This document shows positions 14,869 through 22,346 of a DNA stretch of 40,259 bases, piece after piece (positions within the stretch are counted from its first letter, which is position 1; every line of letters begins with the position of its first letter). The notes under the pieces are model-generated. The model was not told where the DNA came from. It worked only from the letters and a program-made list of their open reading frames with translations, and did no database searches. Source of the DNA: Saccharicrinis sp. (GTDB taxonomy: Bacteria > Bacteroidota > Bacteroidia > Bacteroidales > Marinilabiliaceae); assembly GCA_024635555.1 (NCBI GenBank), contig JAGXIO010000045.1, positions 1 through 40,259 of the forward strand. Reading direction: 5' to 3'. The translations under genes were made by a program, and so were the position numbers.

Positions 14869-15705
14869 ATGAATTTTGAAGTAAGATACGCGGTTCATCC
14901 CGAGGATATGAAGAGTTACGATACCACTCGTATTCGTAAAGAGTTTTTGATGGAAAAAGTAATGGTTCCCGGAGAGTTGAGCCTTGTTTATTCTTTTTAC
15001 GATCGTTACATCGTAGGTGGTGCCGTGCCAACAAATAAAGCTATTAAGTTGGATGCACATGATGAGTTAAAAGCAAATTATTTTTTAGAACGCCGCGAGA
15101 TGGGCATCATCAACGTAGGTGGCGAAGGAAAAGTAATTGCCGATGGAAAAGCGTATGTGCTTAAGTTTAAAGAAGCTTTGTACCTGGGCAGGGGAATTAA
15201 AGAGGTGGTTTTTGAGTCCACCGATTCATCCAAGCCTGCACATTTTTACATCAATTCAGCACCTGCACACAAAGAATTGCCTTCGCGCCATGTTACATTG
15301 GCCGAGGCTAACGTGTTGCAGTTGGGAAGTATGGAGACATCCAATGAGCGTCAGATAAATCAGCTATTGATAAAAGAAGTTGTGGAGACCTGTCAGTTGC
15401 AAATGGGCATGACCGAGCTAAAGCCGGGAAGCGTATGGAACACTATGCCAGCACATACACACAACCGACGAATGGAAGCTTATTTTTACTTTCAAGTACC
15501 CGAAAAACAAGCCGTTTGCCATTTTATGGGGCAGCCAGACGAAACACGTCATATCTGGATGCAAAACGAGCAGGCAGTACTTTCTCCATCATGGAGCATC
15601 CACAGTGCAGCCGGTACATCTAACTATATTTTTATTTGGGGTATGGCTGGTGAAAACCTAGACTATTCCGATATGGATGTTCGTCAACCAAACGAATTAA
15701 AATAG
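14869..15705 (+). CDS. kduI: 5-dehydro-4-deoxy-D-glucuronate isomerase KduI
   Basis: 278-aa cupin-fold isomerase that converts 5-keto-4-deoxyuronate (DKI, from unsaturated uronates released by polysaccharide lyases) to 2,5-diketo-3-deoxygluconate. Full family length. The zinc ligands fall at exactly the positions known for the E. coli enzyme: His196 and His198 in [16 protein letters not shown], Glu203 in the same motif, and His245 in [15 protein letters not shown]. The N-terminus [19 protein letters not shown] is typical. It precedes kduD by 159 bp on the same strand, with a hairpin between. Confidence 0.97.
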   Translation: MNFEVRYAVHPEDMKSYDTTRIRKEFLMEKVMVPGELSLVYSFYDRYIVGGAVPTNKAIKLDAHDELKANYFLERREMGIINVGGEGKVIADGKAYVLKFKEALYLGRGIKEVVFESTDSSKPAHFYINSAPAHKELPSRHVTLAEANVLQLGSMETSNERQINQLLIKEVVETCQLQMGMTELKPGSVWNTMPAHTHNRRMEAYFYFQVPEKQAVCHFMGQPDETRHIWMQNEQAVLSPSWSIHSAAGTSNYIFIWGMAGENLDYSDMDVRQPNELK

Positions 15706-15752
15706 GCTTTTACGGAATAAAAAGGATCACTACGTAATCTTCTTTTTTCATC

Positions 15753-15791
15753 CACTAATTACACGAAAAATAAAAATTCGTGTAATTAGTG
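15753..15791. repeat. Perfect 15-bp-arm hairpin between kduI and kduD
   Basis: CACTAATTACACGAA (15753-15767) and its exact complement TTCGTGTAATTAGTG (15777-15791) enclose the nine-base loop AAATAAAAA. It begins 47 bases after the kduI stop. It is AT-rich and lacks a following T run. Placement inside an operon suggests it tunes the relative levels of KduI and KduD mRNA or is a dispersed intergenic repeat. Confidence 0.7.
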
Positions 15792-15864
15792 AAATTCGAG
15801 GACAAATTAAAAAAACAGCGCAGCTGTTAAATAGAATATCAAATTATTATCTAAATTCTAAAAA

Positions 15865-16662
15865 ATGATTAACGAATTATTCAGTTTAAAGGGAAAAGTG
15901 GCACTGGTAACCGGTGGAACACACGGCATTGGAATGGCATGTGGTAAAGTATTGGCCAAAGCCGGTGCAAAACTTTGCGTTAACGACATTAACGACGAGA
16001 AATTGAAAGAGTGTAAGGCCGAATATGCCAAAGACGGCATTGATGTTTACACTGTTAATTTTAATGTTACCAGCGAAGAAGATGTAGATAAAGGCGTAAG
16101 CCAGATTGAGAAAGAAGTGGGTCCCATTGATATTTTGGTAAATAACGCTGGTATTATCATTCGTGTGCCCATTTTGGAGATGGGTATCAAACAGTTTGAG
16201 CAAGTACTTAATGTGGATTTAGTAGCTCCTTTAATTGTTGCCAAACGGGTAGCACCCGGCATGATAGAACGTCGCCAAGGTAAAATAATAAACATGTGCT
16301 CTATGATGAGTGTTTACGGTCGCCAGAACGTGTCGGCTTATGCCGCGGCCAAAGGTGGTTTAAAGCTACTTACCGAAAATATGACTTGTGAATGGGCAAA
16401 ATATAACCTTCAGATCAATGGCATAGGACCAGGGTATATCGCGACTTCGCAAACAGCACCAATACGTGAGAATGGACATCCGTTTAACGACCTAGTGATG
16501 ATGCGTACACCAGCCGGACGATGGGGCGAGCCCGAAGATGTGGGTAATGCTTGTTTGTTCTTGGCTTCGCCTGCCGCCAACTTTGTAAATGGACATATTC
16601 TATACGTTGACGGTGGTATCTTGGCCAACTTCGGTTATGTTAAAGGTGAAAACGACATTTAA
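15865..16662 (+). CDS. kduD: 2-dehydro-3-deoxy-D-gluconate 5-dehydrogenase KduD
   Basis: 265-aa classical short-chain dehydrogenase that reduces 2,5-diketo-3-deoxygluconate to 2-keto-3-deoxygluconate with NAD(P)H. The Rossmann loop TGGTHGIG is at 16-23, NNAG at 93-96, the catalytic Ser146 in INMCSMMSVYG, and Tyr159/Lys163 in AYAAAKGG. GPGYIATSQTAP and a C-terminal HILYVDGGILANFGY segment fit the KduD subfamily. It follows kduI and joins the unsaturated-uronate branch to KdgK. The ATG at 15865 starts INELFSLKGKVALVTGG at the expected position. Confidence 0.94.
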   Translation: MINELFSLKGKVALVTGGTHGIGMACGKVLAKAGAKLCVNDINDEKLKECKAEYAKDGIDVYTVNFNVTSEEDVDKGVSQIEKEVGPIDILVNNAGIIIRVPILEMGIKQFEQVLNVDLVAPLIVAKRVAPGMIERRQGKIINMCSMMSVYGRQNVSAYAAAKGGLKLLTENMTCEWAKYNLQINGIGPGYIATSQTAPIRENGHPFNDLVMMRTPAGRWGEPEDVGNACLFLASPAANFVNGHILYVDGGILANFGYVKGENDI

Positions 16663-16681
16663 AACAACACTTAAAACCCCT

Positions 16682-17869
16682 ATGTATATGCGTTTATTTT
16701 TGAAAATATCTTCGGCAGTGGCAGTTGTAGCACTCTTGGCTGCCTGCCAAACGAGTGAAAAAACAATTTCAGTTAAAGTGGACAATCCCTTGGCCATTGA
16801 TCGCGGTGACGAAACCGTAGAAGTGCAATTAGGTTCCTTGAGTTCATCCTCATCGGATATTATAGTTAAGGATGTGGCCACAGGCAACGAGGTTAGGAGC
16901 CAACTGTTAGATATGGATGGTGACAGTATTTTTGAAGCCGTAATTTTTCAGACAGCACTAAAAGCAAACGAAAGTAAAAGTTTTGTGGTACAAAAAGGAA
17001 AAACGGAGATACAACCTACCGAGGTAAAGACTTTCGCCCGTTTTGTTCCTGAACGCACCGATGATTTTACCTGGGAAAACGACCGCGTGGCTTTTCGTGT
17101 ATATGGCCCGGTTGCACAACAAATGGTTGCGGACGGCATAAAGGGTGGTACTCTTTCAGGTGGTGTGGATTGCTGGCTGAAAAAGGTGGATTACTCCATT
17201 ATCGACAAATGGTACAAAGGCAATACAGAAAGCGGTGGCTATTATCATATCGACCATGGCGAAGGTTTAGATAATTACCATGTTGGTCCCAGCACAGGAA
17301 CTGGAGGTACAGGTGTAATGAGCGACGGGGAATTATACTTACACGTTAATTATACCGATTATCATGTGCTGACCAACGGCCCCATAAAGTCGGAGTTTGA
17401 GCTAGAATATGAACCCTATCAAGCCGGCGACATGACAATTCAGGAAATGAAAACGGTTTCTATTGATTTGGGAAGCAACTTTACCAAGTTTGTTATTGAT
17501 GTAGATGGAACCGACACCTTGACAACGGGTATAACACTACATGATAATTTAGGCGAGATATCTGTTGATGAAAACGCGGTTTGGGCCAGTTATTGGGCGC
17601 CTCATTTTGGCGAAGAACTGGGTACTTCCATTGTTGTTGATCCCAAATATTTTGCAGGTTATACTAAGGTGGTTTCTGAAGTTAAGGATAAAAGCCATTT
17701 GCTGGTTCACCTTAAAGTGATTGATGGAAAGGTAGAATATTACGCCGGTTTTGCATGGAGCGGAAGCAAACAATTTAAAGATAAACAGGATTGGGAAAAT
17801 AACCTGACTTCTTTTGCTCAGAAAATCAATAACCCTTTGGTTGTTGAAGTTAAGGGTGCGGATAAATAG
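16682..17869 (+). CDS. DUF4861-family lipoprotein
   Basis: 395-aa secreted protein. The ATG at 16682 (second ATG at 16688) gives a clean lipoprotein signal: MYMRLFLKISSAVAVVALLAAC, with the lipidated Cys at residue 22; an upstream frame inside kduD is discarded. The mature protein is rich in beta-strand-like segments and Trp/Tyr, with ERTDDFTWENDRVAFRVYGP near 120 and a Gly/His/Tyr-rich stretch GGYYHIDHGEGLDNYHVGP near 185, typical of DUF4861. The family is found in Bacteroidota pectin, alginate and similar uronate loci; its activity is not established to my knowledge. Position 19 bp after kduD suggests an exported role in handling uronate oligomers before or at uptake. Many aromatic and His residues would suit carbohydrate binding or a lyase/hydrolase role. 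Confidence 0.8.
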   Translation: MYMRLFLKISSAVAVVALLAACQTSEKTISVKVDNPLAIDRGDETVEVQLGSLSSSSSDIIVKDVATGNEVRSQLLDMDGDSIFEAVIFQTALKANESKSFVVQKGKTEIQPTEVKTFARFVPERTDDFTWENDRVAFRVYGPVAQQMVADGIKGGTLSGGVDCWLKKVDYSIIDKWYKGNTESGGYYHIDHGEGLDNYHVGPSTGTGGTGVMSDGELYLHVNYTDYHVLTNGPIKSEFELEYEPYQAGDMTIQEMKTVSIDLGSNFTKFVIDVDGTDTLTTGITLHDNLGEISVDENAVWASYWAPHFGEELGTSIVVDPKYFAGYTKVVSEVKDKSHLLVHLKVIDGKVEYYAGFAWSGSKQFKDKQDWENNLTSFAQKINNPLVVEVKGADK

Positions 17870-18241
17870 AGTTATAAGAAAAGACAATAATTCTTTTTCA
17901 AAACCCTCTAACTCTCCCGCAATGCTGCGGGACAGGCTCTTAAGGGAGAACCGGAATTTAGGAGAGAACTAATTCCCCCTTTAGGGGTTAGGGGTAATCA
18001 CGAAGGAGAATTTATTAAACTTAGAGTTTTCGTAGATGCACTAAATAGAGTTTGATTTGTTTTATCAACCAAGTAAAACTTTTGGTTTTAGTGTATTGAA
18101 AAGAAAGCTTCGCGGTATTTGGCTGTGGAGCTTTTTTGTTTTTAACCTTTGTTAATGAAACAATTAGTAGATTATTGCGTAAATTTGAGCCGTGATGTAG
18201 ATGCATTATTTTGCGCTATTGCAAGGTAATTAAATGTTGAA
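17870..18241. other. Gene-free spacer with small hairpins
   Basis: No gene is visible in these 372 bases. CCCGCA and TGCGGG pair around ATGC at 17916-17931, and shortly after, CCCC/GGGG pairs occur in a stretch reading CCCCTTTAGGGG near 17973. Around 18067-18090 AACCAAGTAAAAC and TTTTGGTTTTAGT give a weak inverted repeat. None is a convincing terminator with a T run. The segment separates the uronate cluster from the metallophosphoesterase gene. Confidence 0.55.
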
Positions 18242-19537
18242 ATGAAGATAACGATTATTGCTTTTTTGTTTATTTTGACTTTTGTGGTCATTGTTGATTT
18301 GTTGGGTTTTTTGGTTTGGAGAAGAGAGTATGCCGATAAACAAAGCAAAATTACCAAGTGGTTCGCAATTATATTTTTAGGGCTTGTTCCTGTCCTCGAA
18401 GTTCTTATCTATCTGTATTTTGCCACGCAAATACGATCGGCATCAACGCCCGAATTTTACATTTGGTTCATGTCGGCTAATATTGTGTTTGCGCTGATCT
18501 ACGTACCCAAAGTATTTTTCCTGCTCTATTATTTTGTTTTTTTACTCGTGGTTAGACTTGCGGAGACTTTCAAAAACAAAAAATACTCCAAGGAGCAAAC
18601 TACCATTCGATATCCCAAGATAAGCCGAAGAAAGTTTATGAGCCAAGTAGGTATAATCATCGCCACGGCACCGTTTATATCGCTTTTATTTGGTATGCAT
18701 AAGGGACGATTCAATTTTTTTACGAAGCATCAAAAACTAACTTTCCCCAATCTTCCCTCAGCTTTTGAAGGATTCAAAATCATACATATTTCTGATATAC
18801 ATTTAGGTTCGTTTGCCAGTAACTTCCATAAGTTAGAGGGTATTGTGGATATTATTAATAATGAACATGCCGATGTTATATTTTTTACGGGCGATTTGGT
18901 CAATAATTTTTATGAGGAGACATTGGGCTGGGACAAAGTATTTAACAGTTTAAAGTCTAAATATGGTAAGTTTTCAATCCTGGGAAATCACGATTATGGC
19001 GATTATACCGATTGGAAAACTCCGCAGGAAAAAGAAGATAACTTCAGAGGAATTGTGAATGCACATAAAAAATTCGGTTTTAGGTTGCTGAGGGATCAAT
19101 CTGTTGCTATCGGTATTAACGGTCAGGAAATAGCCCTTACCGGATTAGAAAACTGGGGTCAGCCGCCCTTTCCACAATATGGCAATCTAAAAAAAGCCAT
19201 GGTCGGTACCGAAAATCATCCGTTTAAAATATTGCTTTCGCACGATCCAGATCACTGGGATGCCGAAGTGACTGATAAAACATCATACGACCTAACGCTG
19301 GCTGGTCATACGCATGGAATGCAAATGGGTATCGATTGGAAAGGATTTAAATGGAGTCCTGCAAAATTTAAGTTTAAGCGCTGGGACGGATTATATCAGC
19401 ATAAAAACCAATATCTATACGTAAATAGGGGCTTGGGCTTTTTAGGTTTGCCTGCCCGCATTGGCATGCCGCCCGAAATTACTGTACTGCAATTGGCTAA
19501 AGGTACAATAGGAGCCAGTGAAGAAGTTTCGAGTTAA
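18242..19537 (+). CDS. Membrane-anchored calcineurin-like metallophosphoesterase
   Basis: 431-aa protein with three hydrophobic segments (about residues 3-25, 39-61, 73-105), then SRRKFMSQVGIIIATAPF at 128-145, which looks like a twin-arginine motif followed by another membrane segment, then a metallophosphoesterase domain. The dimetal motifs are in order: SDIHLG (Asp185, His187), TGDLV (Asp218), GNHDYGDY (Asn249, His250, Asp251), LSHDPDHWD and AGHTHGMQMG. This arrangement matches YkuE/YaeI-type phosphodiesterases that act at the outer face of the membrane, for example on lipid-linked phosphate; the substrate here is unknown. It stands alone, 372 bp from the previous gene and on the plus strand. 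Confidence 0.88.
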   Translation: MKITIIAFLFILTFVVIVDLLGFLVWRREYADKQSKITKWFAIIFLGLVPVLEVLIYLYFATQIRSASTPEFYIWFMSANIVFALIYVPKVFFLLYYFVFLLVVRLAETFKNKKYSKEQTTIRYPKISRRKFMSQVGIIIATAPFISLLFGMHKGRFNFFTKHQKLTFPNLPSAFEGFKIIHISDIHLGSFASNFHKLEGIVDIINNEHADVIFFTGDLVNNFYEETLGWDKVFNSLKSKYGKFSILGNHDYGDYTDWKTPQEKEDNFRGIVNAHKKFGFRLLRDQSVAIGINGQEIALTGLENWGQPPFPQYGNLKKAMVGTENHPFKILLSHDPDHWDAEVTDKTSYDLTLAGHTHGMQMGIDWKGFKWSPAKFKFKRWDGLYQHKNQYLYVNRGLGFLGLPARIGMPPEITVLQLAKGTIGASEEVSS

Positions 19538-19620
19538 AAGTTTCAAGTTTCAAGTTAAAAGTTGAAAGTTAAAAGTTTCAAGGTATCAGGAATTAAGATA
19601 AAAGTATCAGGTATCAAGAT
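19533..19620. repeat. Degenerate AAAGTTTCAAGTT repeat tract
   Basis: Directly after the metallophosphoesterase stop codon is a low-complexity tract made of variants of AAAGTT, TTTCAAG and GTATCA in tandem. It resembles other short degenerate repeat tracts in this window (8632, 9659, 34290, 37458) that also abut gene ends. There is no coding capacity. Confidence 0.6.
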
Positions 19621-19680
19621 TTTGATAACGAGCATTATAGGTTGGACTATTCGTGTTTATCTTCCAAAATCATCCTTCCT

Positions 19681-19793
19681 TCGGAATAGTTCTTCATTCT
19701 TTGAGAAAATGTTTTTGCGCACCGAATCAGTGCCTCTTTCCCCATTTGGGGGAAAGTACCGCTACAAAGTAGCGGGGATAGGGGCTTTTCTGC
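19681..19793. repeat. 113-bp direct repeat, copy 1 (structured element)
   Basis: This copy aligns without gaps to 20245-20357 with eight differences in 113 bases. The last 65 bases can fold into a closed three-stem shape: an outer GCC..GGC stem, a hairpin CTTTCCCC/GGGGAAAG, and a hairpin CCGCTAC/GTAGCGG. In copy 2 the last hairpin is CCACTAC/GTAGTGG, so two of the eight differences compensate each other. The end of this copy touches the stop codon of the hypothetical gene at 19793-20122. Confidence 0.85.
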
Positions 19794-20122
19794 TATTCTG
19801 CCACACAACAATTGTGCACGTACCACGATACGGGATGCTCCTCGCCTTGAATGAGTTGCTCAATAATCTTACTGTCATCCCAGCGGTTGCTGTAACTGCA
19901 TGTTTGATCCAAGGCTCTGGATAATACGAGCCACTCTTTAATGATTTTGTTCGTTAACCTACCTTCAAAGCTTTTGAGTAGGTTAAGACACTTTTCACCA
20001 ATAAAATGGATGCTTTGCTCATCGTTGGAGATACATTCCAACATGGTATAGATATGATCTCCAACTTGAACGAATTGAGAGTCGTCCAATGAAATTTTTA
20101 CTGCTAAATCTACTTTTGACAT
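19793..20122 (-). CDS. Hypothetical protein, 109 aa, between direct repeats
   Basis: I do not recognise this protein. A start at 20122 is chosen because a strong Shine-Dalgarno sequence, GGAGGA, lies eight bases upstream, which is rare in this phylum; the ORF extends 11 codons further to 20155 but without such support. The product has no signal peptide or membrane segment, is mildly acidic, and looks helical (VGDHIYTMLECISNDEQS, CLNLLKSFEGRLTNKIIKEW). It ends in Cys-Cys-Val-Ala-Glu. It is encoded on the minus strand inside a segment bracketed by two 113-bp direct repeats, so it could be lost or gained as a unit. Function unknown. Confidence 0.55.
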   Translation of the reverse strand: MSKVDLAVKISLDDSQFVQVGDHIYTMLECISNDEQSIHFIGEKCLNLLKSFEGRLTNKIIKEWLVLSRALDQTCSYSNRWDDSKIIEQLIQGEEHPVSWYVHNCCVAE

Positions 20123-20244
20123 AAAGCTGTTCCTCCGGATAAATAGGTTAGACAAATACCCTAATAAGTTAACTCATTTGTAGCACAATTAAAAGAGAGC
20201 CACAGTTTAGCAATGCTATTTATATTGTATATAAATAAAGCTGG

Positions 20245-20427
20245 TCGGGATAGTTCTTCATTCTTTGAGAAAATGCTTTTGCGCACCGAATCAGTGCCCC
20301 TTTCCCCATTTCGGGGAAAGTACCACTACGAAGTAGTGGGGATAGGGGCTTTCCTGCGCACAGAAACAGTGCCCCTTTCCCCATTTGGGAGAAAGTACCG
20401 CTAGAGCGTAGTGGGGATTGGGGCTGT
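20245..20427. repeat. 113-bp direct repeat copy 2 plus a partial third copy
   Basis: Copy 2 spans 20245-20357. A partial copy 3, about 72 bases (20356-20427), follows head-to-tail from the GCGCAC box and contains the same hairpin region, with more changes (GGAGAAAG arm and a CCGCTA/TAGTGG pairing with one wobble). Copy 3 ends six bases before the amylase stop codon, so on the minus strand it forms the 3' untranslated region of that gene. Short ORFs reading through these copies are repeat artefacts. Confidence 0.85.
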
Positions 20428-20433
20428 CTTTTT

Positions 20434-22122
20434 TCACCCCAACTCATAAATACTACCCCCATACCCGTCAATTTCAAAACCTAACCCATTGGTAATGGCT
20501 ACATCCTGCGGAAAACTGATTTTGTTTTTGCCACCAAGGATATCATTGCCTTTAAAGTATTTTTTGCTTTCGACAGCCATGGTAAAAAAAGCATGAGCAG
20601 GTATTTTTATCCTGCCAGTTATTTTTTCGTCCGAAAAATTTACAATTATCAGCAATATTTTGTTTTTGGTATATCGTAAAAAGGCAAAGAGTTTAGAATT
20701 GTCGAAGTTGCTATTATCCTCGTTGCACCACATCAAATCGTAAAAATTACCTAGTTGTATAACTTCATTGTTTTGTAGGATGTGCAAAAACTTCTGGTAC
20801 CACTTTCGCAGTTGGCGGGCTTTGTTGCTTAGTTTGGCTCCATCATATAAACCATCGTTGGCCCAATCCTGAAAAAGTTTGACTCCCCAGTAATCAAAAA
20901 TACTTGTTCTACCATCCTGGCCGCTAAACCCCTCTTTGTCCATGCCGGATTCTCCCAGTTCCTGTCCAAAATAAAGCATTAGGGGATTGGAGTAAATAGC
21001 ACCTGAAATAACCATTGCGGGAAGGGCTTTTTGTGCATCTCCGGCATAAAATGGTGAGGCTATCCTTTGTTCGTCATGGTTTTCTAAAAAGAAGAGCATA
21101 TGTTTGTGAATGCCGTTTATCCTATCCCATGCACGTGAGATGGCGGTAGGTTGCTCATGGCCTTGAACAATGGCCTTGAGCGTGTCGTACATGCCTACTT
21201 TATCGTACAAATAATCGAAGCCACCAAAAGTAATGTACTGGCGGTACACATCGGGATTATATATTTCAGCTATAAAAATAACATGTGGATGCTGTTCCTT
21301 TACTTTGGGTATCACCCAGTTCCAAAATTCCACAGGCACCATTTCGGCCATATCGCATCTAAAGCCGTCCACCTCCTTCGACGCCCAATACAGCAGGATG
21401 GCTAACATCTTTCCCCAAGTATCCGGGATAGGATCAAAGTATTGAGTACGATGATTAAATATATCTACCCCATAATTTATCTTTACTGTTTCGTACCAAT
21501 CGTTAATTCCGGGTTTGGCCGAGAGGCAATCGTTACCCGTAACTTTGGCGGGATTCTCAATGAGGTGTTCAGTACCCTGTGGCGTTACAGGACCATCAAA
21601 GACTTGCCCGGGGAGGTAGTAAAAGTTGTTGTTTCTGTCAAAGTTAATATCAATATTGTCATCCTCTCCCAAATCTTTAACACTATCCGGTTTAGCATGC
21701 GATATGTAATTTCGAGCCACGTGGTTGGGTACAAAGTCGATAATAACCTTTAAATTTTCTAGGTGACTGCGTTCTACCAAATCTTCGAATTCCTTGATGC
21801 GATTATTCACATCCACGGCTAAATCGGGATTAACATCGTAATAATCTTTTATGGCATACGGCGAGCCGGCTTTACCTTTAACCACCTCAGGGTAATCTTT
21901 GCTTATGCCGTATTGGCTGTAGTCGGTAGCTAAGGCATGTTCAATGATGCCTGTGTACCAAATGTGGGTGGCTCCTAATTTTTTTATCTCGGATAAGGAC
22001 TTGGCATTAAAATCGTTCATTTTACCACAGCCATTTTCGAGCAGTGTTCCGTTCACTTTATTTGTGCGGTTTTTGTTGCCAAATAAGCGTGTAAAGACCT
22101 GATATATAATTGTTTTTTCCAT
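20434..22122 (-). CDS. GH13 alpha-amylase-family glycoside hydrolase, cytoplasmic
   Basis: 562-aa enzyme without a signal peptide, so probably acting on alpha-glucans or maltodextrins in the cytoplasm. The four GH13 regions are present: IIDFVPNH (127-134; Asp129, His134), DGFRCDMAE with the nucleophile Asp257, FIAEIY with the acid/base Glu286, and FLENHDE with His349 and Asp350. The barrel is interrupted after region I by a long domain-B-like loop containing YYLPGQVFDGPV. A C-terminal all-beta domain (about 475-562) ends the protein. Exact specificity cannot be read. It has no nearby glucan genes on the same strand and is flanked downstream by structured repeats. Confidence 0.9.
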   Translation of the reverse strand: MEKTIIYQVFTRLFGNKNRTNKVNGTLLENGCGKMNDFNAKSLSEIKKLGATHIWYTGIIEHALATDYSQYGISKDYPEVVKGKAGSPYAIKDYYDVNPDLAVDVNNRIKEFEDLVERSHLENLKVIIDFVPNHVARNYISHAKPDSVKDLGEDDNIDINFDRNNNFYYLPGQVFDGPVTPQGTEHLIENPAKVTGNDCLSAKPGINDWYETVKINYGVDIFNHRTQYFDPIPDTWGKMLAILLYWASKEVDGFRCDMAEMVPVEFWNWVIPKVKEQHPHVIFIAEIYNPDVYRQYITFGGFDYLYDKVGMYDTLKAIVQGHEQPTAISRAWDRINGIHKHMLFFLENHDEQRIASPFYAGDAQKALPAMVISGAIYSNPLMLYFGQELGESGMDKEGFSGQDGRTSIFDYWGVKLFQDWANDGLYDGAKLSNKARQLRKWYQKFLHILQNNEVIQLGNFYDLMWCNEDNSNFDNSKLFAFLRYTKNKILLIIVNFSDEKITGRIKIPAHAFFTMAVESKKYFKGNDILGGKNKISFPQDVAITNGLGFEIDGYGGSIYELG

Positions 22123-22346
22123 TATTTTTAAACTTGAAATTGGAATTGCCGATACTGGAACGGCAATAGCTCACAAAATCCGATAATATTAAGAGTTGAA
22201 ATAAAAGGTCAAAAGTACAGTTTTTCAAGGATTATTCCGTTTCATTTTTGATAAGACCCGCTATTGGGTTTGTTTAGTTTCCATTATTTTTCCGTTATTT
22301 ACAAGTTGTAATAAATTTCAGACATCCAAGTTTAAAAATATCTCTC

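Noticed and set aside
20213-20477. ORFs of 63 and 85 codons on both strands near the end of the amylase gene
   Set aside because: They read through the structured 113-bp repeat copies; the products mirror the repeat and are not proteins.
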